A stretch of 7,095 bases of DNA from Clostridiales bacterium (GTDB taxonomy: Bacteria > Bacillota > Clostridia > Lachnospirales > Anaerotignaceae). Below, in pieces: positions 1 through 4,656 of the stretch (positions within the stretch are counted from its first letter, which is position 1; the number at the start of each line of letters is the position of its first letter). The notes below the pieces were generated by a model. It ran no database searches. It was not told the DNA's origin and saw only the letters and a list, made by a program, of their open reading frames with translations. The DNA lies in contig JAGZLR010000082.1 in assembly GCA_018364635.1 (NCBI GenBank), positions 1 through 7,095 of the forward strand. The letters run 5' to 3'. The position numbers and the translations under genes are program-made.

Positions 1-1
1 C

Positions 2-148
2 TCTGATGCACAGTTCGCTGGTTCTTCATCAGTTCCTGCTCACGTAGAAATGATGGGACTTATCGGTGCTGGTAACAACCCAATGGTTGGTATGACAGTT
101 GCTGTTGCAGTTTCTATTCAGGAAGCAGCAGAAGGCGGAAAATTCTAA
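2..148 (+). CDS. GGGtGRT family protein, C-terminal end (partial, host gene)
   Basis: This is the last 48 codons of a gene that enters from the left edge, in frame from base 2 and ending with TAA at 146-148. The readable tail starts SDAQFAGSSSVPAHVEMMGL, continues with GAGNNPMVGMTVAVAVS, and ends in GGKF. I recognise this as the conserved C terminus of the GGGtGRT protein family of clostridia and other anaerobes; its biochemical function is, to my knowledge, not established. It is read toward the integrase, and its codons are richer in GCT/GGT/GTT than those of the small genes to the right, which fits a well-expressed chromosomal gene. I infer that it is the host gene flanking the insertion, with the element starting downstream of its stop codon. 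The family call rests on memory of the motif, not on a search. Confidence 0.82.
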   Translation, partial: SDAQFAGSSSVPAHVEMMGLIGAGNNPMVGMTVAVAVSIQEAAEGGKF

Positions 149-214
149 GAAACCGCGGAAATATGGGATTCTTAACAGTTGTTGAGAGCGTCAAAATGTG
201 GTAAAAAGTGAACG

Positions 215-258
215 ATTAGTTGATTAATAGTTGACTATTAGTTACATGAGATTAGTTA
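215..258. repeat. Four ATTAGTT-type repeats, candidate integrase arm sites
   Basis: Four copies of A(A/T)TAGTT(G/A) lie in the same orientation: ATTAGTTGA at 215, AATAGTTGA at 226, ATTAGTTA at 237 and ATTAGTTA at 251. The first three are spaced exactly 11 bp apart, about one helical turn. They lie between the host gene stop and the 3' end of the integrase gene. Tyrosine integrases of phages and Tn916-like elements commonly bind short direct repeats of this kind (arm-type sites) beside the crossover core. The arm-site role is inferred from position and spacing. A core could not be defined because the right end of the element is outside the window. Confidence 0.45.
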
Positions 259-263
259 ATCAA

Positions 264-294
264 AAGGGGAGTGGATTTGATATTCATTCCCCTT
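264..294 (-). terminator. Intrinsic terminator of the integrase transcript
   Basis: On the minus strand, AAGGGGAATG pairs with CACTCCCCTT over ten base pairs (one G-U) around an 11-nt loop and is followed by TTTTGATT. The hairpin starts at the integrase stop codon (TAA at 293-295) and would end leftward transcription before it reaches the repeats and the host gene. The U-tract is short and interrupted. Confidence 0.55.
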
Positions 295-1546
295 ATTTGA
301 TTTTCTCAATGTCTTTTCTAAGCCATTCAATATCTCTTTCTGTATATGCAGATTCTGTTATATCTTGTGATTTATGTCCGACAATTGCTTTTATTGCATT
401 GTTGTCTATTCCAACTTTTTTTGCCATTGTGACAAATGTCTTTCTTGGGTCGTGAGGTCTGTGGTCGAGATTTAATTCAAGCGCAGCTATTACTTTTTTA
501 AAACGATTCGCATATTTATCATATGTCAATTTCCAACTTCCTGAATGAGTTTTGCCTTTGTCATTCAATAAGTATTCGCTTCCGATGCTTACTGCAAAAT
601 CATAGTTCTTCTGTACAAGAGTTTTTATCTTTGTGTGTATTGGCACTGTACGCTGTTTCCCAGCATCCGTTTTTATTCCGCCTGTAATTGTCCAATTATC
701 AAGATTCACTTCGTCTAATCGCAAAATAGCGAGTTCCTGTGGTCTCCAACCCATATAGCATTGTATTAAAACCCAATCGACAAACTTAACTTGCCATAAA
801 CTATTCCATAACTTTTCGATTTCATCTTGCGTAAAAATGATATGATCTACTTTGTTTTCTTCTATTTCTTTCAAAATATCTCCGGATAGTTCAAATTTTC
901 TTGCCGGATTGCTTTCAACAATTTCGTATTCAACAGCATAGTCAAACATTAGATTGAACAATGATTTTATTTTTGTTTTCACACCTGCGGTGGCATATCG
1001 CTTTTGACCTTTATCCTTTCCTCGATCTGGTATAATATAGCCATCTTCCATAACGCCCTTAATGTGCCTTGGAGCAACATCTTTTACACGCATATTGTAA
1101 ATGGAAGAGCAGTAGGACCATGCAGATTTAATTATTCTTATATAACTGTCTTGTACTTTTTCGAAATAGTCATCGGTCCATTTTTCGTAAAGTTCTTTTA
1201 CTGTAATATCCGACTCCAAATCATATGGATTTTTATTGTATTCTACCAATGCAGCATAAGCATCTTGATAAGTTGGGAAAAATGCCTCCGGTTTTAATGG
1301 CTTTTGAATAATTTTACCAGTATCTGTTCTGCCAACTGGAACTCTTACCCAAAATTTATTCCTTAGATTTTCTCTCTTTAATTCGGTTATACTTCCAAAT
1401 CCGTTTGGTAACCTCATTCTTTTCGTTTTTGACTTTCCTCTGCTTTTCTTTTCGCTTTCTTTTTTCATCGGATATCCGCAATGAGGGCAAGAGAGCGCCT
1501 TGTCACTTACCTGCAATTCGCATTCCGGACATTTTATTAGTGCCAT
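293..1546 (-). CDS. int: Tyrosine recombinase (phage/ICE integrase) with N-terminal zinc ribbon
   Basis: This is a 417-residue site-specific recombinase that would integrate and excise the element by cutting the att sites through a 3'-phosphotyrosine intermediate. Catalytic residues are readable in order: R268 in GWRPQEL, K292 in GGIKTDAGKQR, H365 and R368 in PHDPRKT, H391 in GHKS, and the nucleophile Y401 in SAYTERD. Residues about 112-230 look like the helical core-binding domain and about 48-105 like an arm-binding segment. Residues 1-25 carry an added zinc ribbon (C6, C9, C20, C23: CPEC and CPHC), followed by a Lys/Arg-rich linker; this is an accessory DNA- or protein-binding module seen in some clostridial integrases. 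ATG at 1546 is chosen because AAGGAG at 1555-1560 precedes it by 8 nt. All catalytic residues are present, so the enzyme should be active. It faces the host gene, the usual position at an attachment end. Confidence 0.95.
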   Translation of the reverse strand: MALIKCPECELQVSDKALSCPHCGYPMKKESEKKSRGKSKTKRMRLPNGFGSITELKRENLRNKFWVRVPVGRTDTGKIIQKPLKPEAFFPTYQDAYAALVEYNKNPYDLESDITVKELYEKWTDDYFEKVQDSYIRIIKSAWSYCSSIYNMRVKDVAPRHIKGVMEDGYIIPDRGKDKGQKRYATAGVKTKIKSLFNLMFDYAVEYEIVESNPARKFELSGDILKEIEENKVDHIIFTQDEIEKLWNSLWQVKFVDWVLIQCYMGWRPQELAILRLDEVNLDNWTITGGIKTDAGKQRTVPIHTKIKTLVQKNYDFAVSIGSEYLLNDKGKTHSGSWKLTYDKYANRFKKVIAALELNLDHRPHDPRKTFVTMAKKVGIDNNAIKAIVGHKSQDITESAYTERDIEWLRKDIEKIK

Positions 1547-1607
1547 ATCATCATCTCCTTTTTGAATTTAATGTATAAAAATAACAGCCATCGAAAATAT
1601 GTTCCGA

Positions 1608-1636
1608 TTGCACGGCTGTCGTGAAGATGATACAAT
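1608..1636 (+). promoter_or_regulatory. Sigma-A-type promoter for a short plus-strand RNA
   Basis: TTGCAC (1608-1613) and TACAAT (1631-1636) are separated by exactly 17 bp on the plus strand, close to the TTGACA/TATAAT consensus. Predicted start is near 1643. The promoter points away from the integrase and runs antisense to any transcript reading from the zinc-ribbon gene into the integrase. The -35 lies within a longer inverted repeat (ACAGCC near 1583 with GGCTGT at 1614-1619). Confidence 0.55.
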
Positions 1637-1642
1637 ATATGT

Positions 1643-1710
1643 GCTAGATAAGAGTACATCTTCGGGTGTATGTTGACCGTTCCTGTTTGTGCAGGGGCGG
1701 TTTTTATTTT
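1643..1710 (+). ncRNA. Putative short structured RNA (about 65-70 nt), antisense to the integrase leader
   Basis: The promoter at 1608-1636 and the terminator at 1676-1710 bracket an RNA with no plausible ORF. Its first hairpin is GTACATC-TTCG-GGTGTAT (1654-1671), a 7-bp stem with G-U pairs closed by a C(UUCG)G tetraloop. Its second is the intrinsic terminator stem. The RNA is complementary to the minus strand between the zinc-ribbon gene and the integrase. That minus strand could also encode a 40-residue peptide starting at 1659 (MYSYLAHILYHL..., with WLLFLYIKFKK near its end). An antisense regulator of integrase expression, or the antitoxin RNA of a type I toxin-antitoxin pair, are both possible. 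I do not recognise an Rfam family here. The evidence is promoter plus structure only. Confidence 0.5.
1676..1710 (+). terminator. Intrinsic terminator of the short RNA
   Basis: ACCGTTCCTG (1676-1685) pairs fully with CAGGGGCGGT (1692-1701), ten base pairs including two G-U, across a 6-nt loop. TTTTTATTTT (1701-1710) follows. It is oriented for plus-strand transcription; on the minus strand no U-tract follows the stem. The U-tract reaches into the stop codon of the minus-strand gene that ends at 1709. Confidence 0.75.
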
Positions 1711-2005
1711 ATTTGACTTTCCAACTATATCCGCAGTGTTGGCATACGGCAATAGTTTTGTTAAAGGTTTTGCGCCCGTGTATATTTAACCCTCCACGCT
1801 TTTTGCCACCAAATAAGAGAGAGGTCCACCAACCAATTAAAAGCCAGTAAACAAAGTGAAAAATCCAAAGACCGAACAGCCAATATAAGCATCCCTTACT
1901 CTTTTTAGGTTCTTTGATAACAACGGTGTTGGTTCCAACACCAATACTAGAAGACTGCTCCCTTTGGATAATAACATTTTCGCTATTACATTTTGGACAA
2001 TTCAT
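1709..2005 (-). CDS. Small zinc-ribbon membrane protein, function unknown
   Basis: This 98-residue protein has a split zinc ribbon: C3 and C6 (CPKC) at the N terminus, and C88 and C91 (CQHC) at the C terminus in a QHCGYSW context. Between them, residues about 39-65 form a Trp/Phe-rich hydrophobic stretch (LYWLFGLWIFHFVYWLLIGW) that should be one or two membrane segments, followed by a basic GGKKR patch. The ends would therefore come together at the membrane to bind zinc. A strong AAGGAGGAG site precedes ATG 2005. It lies upstream of and in the same direction as the integrase, with the short antisense RNA between them. Zinc-ribbon membrane proteins of this kind are common beside integrases and repressors in clostridial elements, but I know of no assigned function. 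Confidence 0.75.
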   Translation of the reverse strand: MNCPKCNSENVIIQREQSSSIGVGTNTVVIKEPKKSKGCLYWLFGLWIFHFVYWLLIGWWTSLLFGGKKRGGLNIHGRKTFNKTIAVCQHCGYSWKVK

Positions 2006-2133
2006 ATATTACTCCTCCTTAGCTCACATCTTTAGGATAACCAACCCTTTATATATAAACGCCGTAGCGGTTATATCATTTCCAGTATTTACCTGTAGTT
2101 TTCTTACATAGCAAATAGTAAAATAAAACAGCT

Positions 2134-2331
2134 ATGAAGATATTACTTGATAAAATCATGCTAAGTAAAAACTTAACAATTCGTCAAGTATCTAACATGA
2201 CTGGGATTTCAAAATCATCAATCCAGCGGATTATGAACAACGAAATTTCTCCCAGTGCTGATACTCTCGAACTCCTCGCCAAAGGTCTAAAAGTACGAAT
2301 TTCAGACCTTTTGGAATCTCCATATAAATAA
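2134..2331 (+). CDS. Small XRE-family helix-turn-helix protein
   Basis: A 65-residue protein consisting of little more than a Cro/C1-type DNA-binding domain: TIRQVSNMTGISKSSIQRIM (residues about 15-34) is the helix-turn-helix, and ADTLELLAKGLKVRISDLLE is the helix 4-5 signature. It is probably a transcription regulator of the element. No Shine-Dalgarno sequence is visible before ATG 2134. A possible -10, TAAAAT at 2119-2124, would put the transcript start within a few bases of the ATG, so leaderless translation is possible but its -35 is weak. It is divergent from the zinc-ribbon membrane gene (128 bp apart) and is followed 1 bp after its stop by a perfect inverted repeat. Confidence 0.85.
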   Translation: MKILLDKIMLSKNLTIRQVSNMTGISKSSIQRIMNNEISPSADTLELLAKGLKVRISDLLESPYK

Positions 2332-2332
2332 G

Positions 2333-2350
2333 TGTCCCACATCTGGGACA
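2333..2350. repeat. Perfect inverted repeat after the small HTH gene
   Basis: TGTCCCA (2333-2339), CATC, TGGGACA (2344-2350): 7-bp perfect arms just after the HTH stop codon. The hairpin lacks a U-tract, so it is more likely an operator or a weak 3'-end structure than an intrinsic terminator. Confidence 0.45.
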
Positions 2351-2424
2351 AATCCTCAAAACCGCGTTAGATTTCCGTTAGTTGCGTGTATATATAGTAA
2401 AGGGCAAATAAAACAGTCCTTTTC

Positions 2425-2438
2425 AGAACAAATGTTCG
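2425..2438. promoter_or_regulatory. Candidate LexA (SOS) box
   Basis: The core GAAC-AAAT-GTTC (2426-2437), flanked as AGAACAAATGTTCG, matches the Gram-positive LexA/DinR box (GAAC-N4-GTTC) in all eight arm positions. It lies 9 bp upstream of a predicted -35 (2448) and about 93 bp before the small gene at 2531. Only a single box was found. Host LexA binding is inferred. Confidence 0.5.
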
Positions 2439-2447
2439 AAAAACTTA

Positions 2448-2476
2448 TTGAAATACATAATGAAATGTAGTAATAT
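2448..2476 (+). promoter_or_regulatory. Predicted promoter of the 40-residue gene
   Basis: TTGAAA (2448-2453), 17 bp, TAATAT (2471-2476); start predicted near 2483, leaving a leader of about 48 nt before ATG 2531. It lies immediately downstream of the LexA-like box and points toward the 3' end of the repressor gene. Confidence 0.5.
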
Positions 2477-2530
2477 CAAATTAAGGAATTTCGACGTGCG
2501 TTCAATACATAACGGACGGGAGGGGTACAT

Positions 2531-2653
2531 ATGAAAGAAGAAAAAACAAAATCTAGGAAAGAACTCATTGAGATTATTGAGTCAATCGAAGAAAGTGATA
2601 AAATTGAATATCTTCTTACATACATACGACTTATTTTAAAGCGGTGGGGTTAG
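2531..2653 (+). CDS. 40-residue charged helical protein converging on the repressor
   Basis: ATG 2531 follows a strong GGGAGGGG site by 5 nt, and the frame runs to TAG 2651-2653. The protein begins MKEEKTKSRKELIEIIESIE and ends in IRLILKRWG. It looks like one or two amphipathic helices with an acidic middle and a hydrophobic, basic C terminus. Small genes ending in a similar hydrophobic helix plus RW are, in my memory, frequent beside repressors in clostridial phages, but no function is known to me. It converges with the repressor gene and overlaps its last 4 bases, so read-through from this gene would be antisense to repressor mRNA. A LexA-like box and a promoter lie upstream, so damage-inducible expression is possible. 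Confidence 0.65.
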   Translation: MKEEKTKSRKELIEIIESIEESDKIEYLLTYIRLILKRWG

Positions 2654-3027
2654 TTAGACCCTGCCTTTTCTAATAAAGAGTCAATAAGATTCATTACTAT
2701 GTTTTGATCGTTAGGAGACAACATAGAGAATTTATCGATAAGAGTAAAATCTTTCTCTGCTTCATCTGACGAAAAACTTTTTCGTTCTCTAGGAATATCA
2801 TATCCCATAAGCCATGCCTCGTTAACGCCAAGAGCCATGCCGAGAACAGCTAACTTATCTTGATTTGGTTCAACTTTCCCTGATACATACTGACTTATGT
2901 CAGATTTATTCATTTTAACATCATATTTTTTGCAATAGGGAACTGTTAAGTTCAATATATCTATCTGCCTTAAGTTGCGCTCATTCATTATTTGTCGCAA
3001 GCGGTCAGATGTATTATACTTTTTCAA
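2650..3027 (-). CDS. XRE-family phage repressor (C1-like), no peptidase domain
   Basis: This helix-turn-helix repressor probably maintains the prophage state by binding the GTTCAA-type operators in the adjacent divergent promoter region. From TTG 3027 it has 125 residues. DRLRQIMNERNLRQIDIL starts the DNA-binding domain, MNKSDISQYVSGKVEPNQDK is the recognition region, and LGMALGVNEAWLMGYD is the typical end of the Cro/C1 fold. A short C-terminal helix (LSPNDQNIVMNLIDSLLEK) probably dimerises it. There is no S24/LexA-like self-cleavage domain, so induction must use another route. GTG 3036 is an alternative start (MSFLKKYN...). I prefer TTG 3027 because AGGTGA then lies 5 nt upstream, the same register as the SD of the gene at 3193, where GTG is also part of the ribosome site. 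Confidence 0.9.
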   Translation of the reverse strand: MKKYNTSDRLRQIMNERNLRQIDILNLTVPYCKKYDVKMNKSDISQYVSGKVEPNQDKLAVLGMALGVNEAWLMGYDIPRERKSFSSDEAEKDFTLIDKFSMLSPNDQNIVMNLIDSLLEKAGSN

Positions 3028-3045
3028 AAAACTCACCTACCTTTA

Positions 3046-3066
3046 CACATAATGTAGCACATAATG
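3046..3066. repeat. 9-bp direct repeat over the repressor promoter
   Basis: CACATAATG occurs at 3046-3054 and 3058-3066, a 12-bp period, overlapping the predicted repressor -10 and spacer. It may be a second type of regulator site or chance in AT-rich DNA. Confidence 0.35.
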
Positions 3067-3079
3067 AATAAAAGTTCAA
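3051..3079 (-). promoter_or_regulatory. Repressor promoter
   Basis: On the minus strand, TTGAAC (3079-3074), a 17-bp spacer, then TACATT (3056-3051). The -35 is itself an operator half-site (AAAGTTCAAT, 3071-3080), so regulator binding there should repress or modulate repressor synthesis. Confidence 0.55.
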
Positions 3080-3095
3080 TAGAAAAGAAATAAAA

Positions 3096-3111
3096 GTTAA
3101 AATAATTGAAC
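3096..3111. promoter_or_regulatory. Imperfect switch operator (middle site)
   Basis: GTTAAAATAATTGAAC is a 16-bp, one-mismatch version of the perfect operator at 3155-3170, with extended flanks AA and TT. It sits between the divergent repressor and Cro promoters, just upstream of the Cro -35. Together with the half-site at 3071-3080 and the site at 3155, it forms a lambda-like set of operator sites. Confidence 0.55.
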
Positions 3112-3117
3112 TTTGCA

Positions 3118-3146
3118 TTGACAAGAAGGTAGATTAGTGGTAGTAT
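3118..3146 (+). promoter_or_regulatory. Early promoter driving the Cro-like gene and operon
   Basis: TTGACA (3118-3123, perfect consensus), 17 bp, TAGTAT (3141-3146). Start predicted near 3153, immediately before the perfect operator at 3155-3170. This is the only strong plus-strand promoter I see for the small-gene operon to the right. Confidence 0.75.
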
Positions 3147-3153
3147 TAAAGCG

Positions 3154-3193
3154 AGTTCAAAATATTGAACCAAAGGAAGCGAGGTGAGAAATA
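3154..3193 (+). repeat. Operator plus ribosome-site block, copy 1 of a 40-bp direct repeat
   Basis: These 40 bp are identical to 3402-3441. The left part is the palindromic operator GTTCAA-AATA-TTGAAC (3155-3170), placed at the predicted start of the early transcript. The right part, AAAGGAAGCGAGGTGAG, is the ribosome-binding site of the Cro-like gene. Repressor binding here would block early transcription. Confidence 0.85.
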
Positions 3194-3435
3194 TGGCTTT
3201 TGATTACAGCAAATTAAATGGAAAAATCAAAGAGAAGTTTGGCACTCAAGCCGAGTTTGCAAGGGCAATGGGATTGTCAGAGAGGAGTGTATCGCTTAAA
3301 TTAAATGGAAAGGTCTTTTTTAAACAACCAGAGATTACTAAAGCGTGCGACTTGCTAAAAATAGAAGAAGGCGATGTACCAGAATATTTTTTTAAAAAGA
3401 AAGTTCAAAATATTGAACCAAAGGAAGCGAGGTGA
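3193..3435 (+). CDS. Cro-like regulator, DUF739-type
   Basis: This 80-residue early regulator is probably the Cro counterpart of the divergent repressor. The N terminus MAFDYSKLNGKIKEKFGTQ and the helix-turn-helix QAEFARAMGLSERSVSLKLN (residues about 18-37) match the DUF739 pattern, as does the tail ITKACDLLKIEEGDVPEYFF. ATG 3193 is chosen over the in-frame GTG 3184 because that GTG is part of the Shine-Dalgarno sequence GAGGTGAG. Its last codons (KVQNIEPKEAR) are encoded by the second copy of the 40-bp operator block, and its TGA stop (3433-3435) is inside the ribosome site of the next gene. A bound regulator could therefore act as a roadblock between this gene and the rest of the operon. 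It is first in the early operon. Confidence 0.88.
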   Translation: MAFDYSKLNGKIKEKFGTQAEFARAMGLSERSVSLKLNGKVFFKQPEITKACDLLKIEEGDVPEYFFKKKVQNIEPKEAR

Positions 3436-3441
3436 GAAATA
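3402..3441 (+). repeat. Operator plus ribosome-site block, copy 2 of a 40-bp direct repeat
   Basis: Identical over 40 bp to 3154-3193, 248 bp downstream. The operator palindrome (3403-3418) lies inside the 3' end of the Cro-like gene, and the ribosome site serves the gene at 3444. Because KVQ-IE tails are, in my memory, usual for this Cro-like family, the coding copy may be the original and the promoter copy derived; the direction is not proven. Confidence 0.85.
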
Positions 3442-3443
3442 AA

Positions 3444-3848
3444 ATGTCAGGACCAATATTTAGCGGAGATACGATACCTGAAAATCTTCCGAAAAAAACA
3501 AAAAAATGGTTAGAGAATAATAAACCTCTATGGAAAACTTCGCCATTCGACATACCGGGACCGAGATATGTCAAAGGAATTGAAGGGCTTGATGAACTAA
3601 TGGACGAGTACAGCCGAAAGTTTGATGTAGATAGAGAGAGCATTTTCTTGGGGAGAAGTAAAATCCCACCAACCGACCCAGCTTGTCTTGTTTATCTAAA
3701 TATTATAGGTAGCGATTGCTGCACTTTCTTTAGAAAAGAACTCAAACCAGAGGGTCGATGGATATGCGAAAGCTATATGCATCATATAAAAGGCTCACCT
3801 GAACAAGAGGGCACTTTTGATTATAGATATGGAATTGCGTACTTTTAG
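3444..3848 (+). CDS. Uncharacterised protein A1, partner of the convergent zincin
   Basis: I recognise no described family in this 134-residue soluble protein. ATG 3444 is preferred to the in-frame GTG 3432, which is part of the AGGTGAG ribosome site. Residues 1-40 are Pro/Lys/Trp-rich and probably extended. Residues about 49-112 align with nearly all of the protein at 5790-6047: both share a LD/LE-RKF/RTF-V helix, then E-x-I-x-LG, PP, VY, FF-x-FR or TFFRK, and a W-x-x-SY-like end (RWICESY against QWINWSY). The last 20 residues (SPEQEGTFDYRYGIAYF) have no match there. It has three extra cysteines, including a CC pair at 92-93. The final 54 bp overlap, tail to tail, the minus-strand metalloprotease pseudogene. 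It is second in the early operon. Binding partner or regulator of the protease is a guess from pairing alone. Confidence 0.75.
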   Translation: MSGPIFSGDTIPENLPKKTKKWLENNKPLWKTSPFDIPGPRYVKGIEGLDELMDEYSRKFDVDRESIFLGRSKIPPTDPACLVYLNIIGSDCCTFFRKELKPEGRWICESYMHHIKGSPEQEGTFDYRYGIAYF

Positions 3849-4453
3849 CGGAGATATTTCTTGCCATTTATCAAGGGAGTCTGCAAAGGACAATTCACAA
3901 GGAACGGCTGCGAGATAAGGCACGCACTTCCATATATCAGATGAGCAATCTATTACTGGGAGAAGTTTTTGGGCAACATTCCAATAACTTCCGTAATCGT
4001 TGTAATTGTTTGTACCAGAACCTGCCTCTAACTCTTTTAAGATTTTTTCATTTAAGTCCATAGAAGAATCTTTGAAGCATTCGCAAAGGCAATCAGAAAT
4101 TGAACTTTTGAAATAACCAATGTATTTTTTCTTGTCAATAGTAGAAAGTTCTAACGGAAAATGAAAGAGGATAAAACAGCGAGGACTTCTTCGAACCAGC
4201 GCAAAGAATTTTTTACATTTTTTGAAACTGCAGCATGACAGAGTTCATGAGAAAGTTGAAATACAATCTGGCTTTGACAATTGATGTTACACCTTAGAAC
4301 AACTGTTTTGTCAGAATGCAGGGTGATAGGGGCGTGTGGATTAGATAAGTCGTTTTTTATCTCATATCCTGAAAAACTTATACCGAAGGAATTTTGATAA
4401 AGAGATAAAAGGTTTTGACATGTGTCAAAATAAAGAGTTGATGAATTATACAT
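3795..4453 (-). pseudogene. HExxH zinc metalloprotease B1, frameshifted copy
   Basis: This is a paralogue of the intact gene at 6022-6765, split by one frameshift. The first part starts at ATG 4453 after AAGGAG and runs 100 residues to TAG 4151-4153. It carries FQLSHELCH (H69, E70, H73) and RWFEEVLA, with E89 sixteen residues after H73 as in the intact copy. From S61 to F99, 22 of 39 residues match the intact protein by my count. The second part continues in the -1 frame through the break (PLELSTIDKKKYIGYF...) to TAA 3795-3797. It carries WNVAQKLLPVID and WKCVPYLAAVP, matching IAKQLLPIF and WEVIPLLGNLP of the intact gene. The break lies at or near the T4 run complementary to 4158-4161; one extra T would restore about 219 residues. 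Val93 also replaces the acidic residue after the zinc-ligand Glu. Recent decay, sequencing error and slippage are all possible. Confidence 0.82.
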
Positions 4454-4480
4454 AGTAAGGCTCCTTTCGTTTTAAAGAAT

Positions 4481-4645
4481 ATGTATAGATTCGGGCAAAA
4501 TCTATACTTGAATTATAAGAACGGAAAGAAGAAAAAACAAGAAATAATTGTTAATTTTAGAAAAGAATACAAAAAGTTTACTGCCGGAGCTATTGCAGGA
4601 GTACGCATGGCTTACGGCATGGCGGGAAAGAAGAAAGTGGGATAG
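4481..4645 (+). CDS. 54-residue basic protein, possibly a 5'-truncated remnant
   Basis: ATG 4481 opens a frame to TAG 4643-4645 encoding MYRFGQNLYLNYKNGKKKKQ, then a NFRKEYKKF segment, TAGAIAGVRMAYGMAG and a KKKVG end. It is strongly basic (Lys/Arg-rich) with one short Ala/Gly-rich helix. No Shine-Dalgarno sequence precedes the ATG, and its first codons coincide with the 25-bp inverted repeat and promoter of the divergent metalloprotease copy B1. Its stop abuts the AGGAGG site of the next gene, so its 3' part looks like an ordinary operon gene. I suspect the original 5' end was replaced when the minus-strand module arrived. No family is recognised. Confidence 0.5.
   Translation: MYRFGQNLYLNYKNGKKKKQEIIVNFRKEYKKFTAGAIAGVRMAYGMAGKKKVG
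4483..4507. promoter_or_regulatory. 25-bp inverted repeat, probable operator for zincin B1
   Basis: GTATAGATT (4483-4491), a 7-nt centre, AATCTATAC (4499-4507): perfect 9-bp arms. It lies directly downstream of the predicted -10 of the minus-strand protease promoter, covering the transcript start and leader, a typical repressor position. No matching palindrome was found before the intact copy at 6765. Confidence 0.55.
4512..4540 (-). promoter_or_regulatory. Promoter of zincin copy B1
   Basis: On the minus strand, TTGTTT (4540-4535), 17 bp, TATAAT (4517-4512, perfect consensus). It lies inside the divergent 54-residue frame and opposes the early operon. Confidence 0.65.
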
Positions 4646-4656
4646 GAGGCGGAGAA

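Noticed and set aside
1004..1297. 97-codon plus-strand frame within the integrase
   Set aside because: It is antisense to the integrase core; the catalytic residues show that the minus strand is coding.
1537..1752. 71-codon minus-strand frame covering the space between the zinc-ribbon gene and the integrase
   Set aside because: It has no Shine-Dalgarno sequence, overlaps both neighbours and runs through the terminator and promoter of the plus-strand RNA. I keep only its shorter form from 1659 as a possible type I toxin peptide in the findings.
3392..3643. 83-codon minus-strand frame opposite protein A1
   Set aside because: It is antisense to A1 and the Cro-like gene, has no ribosome site and shows low-complexity Ser/Leu composition typical of a shadow frame.
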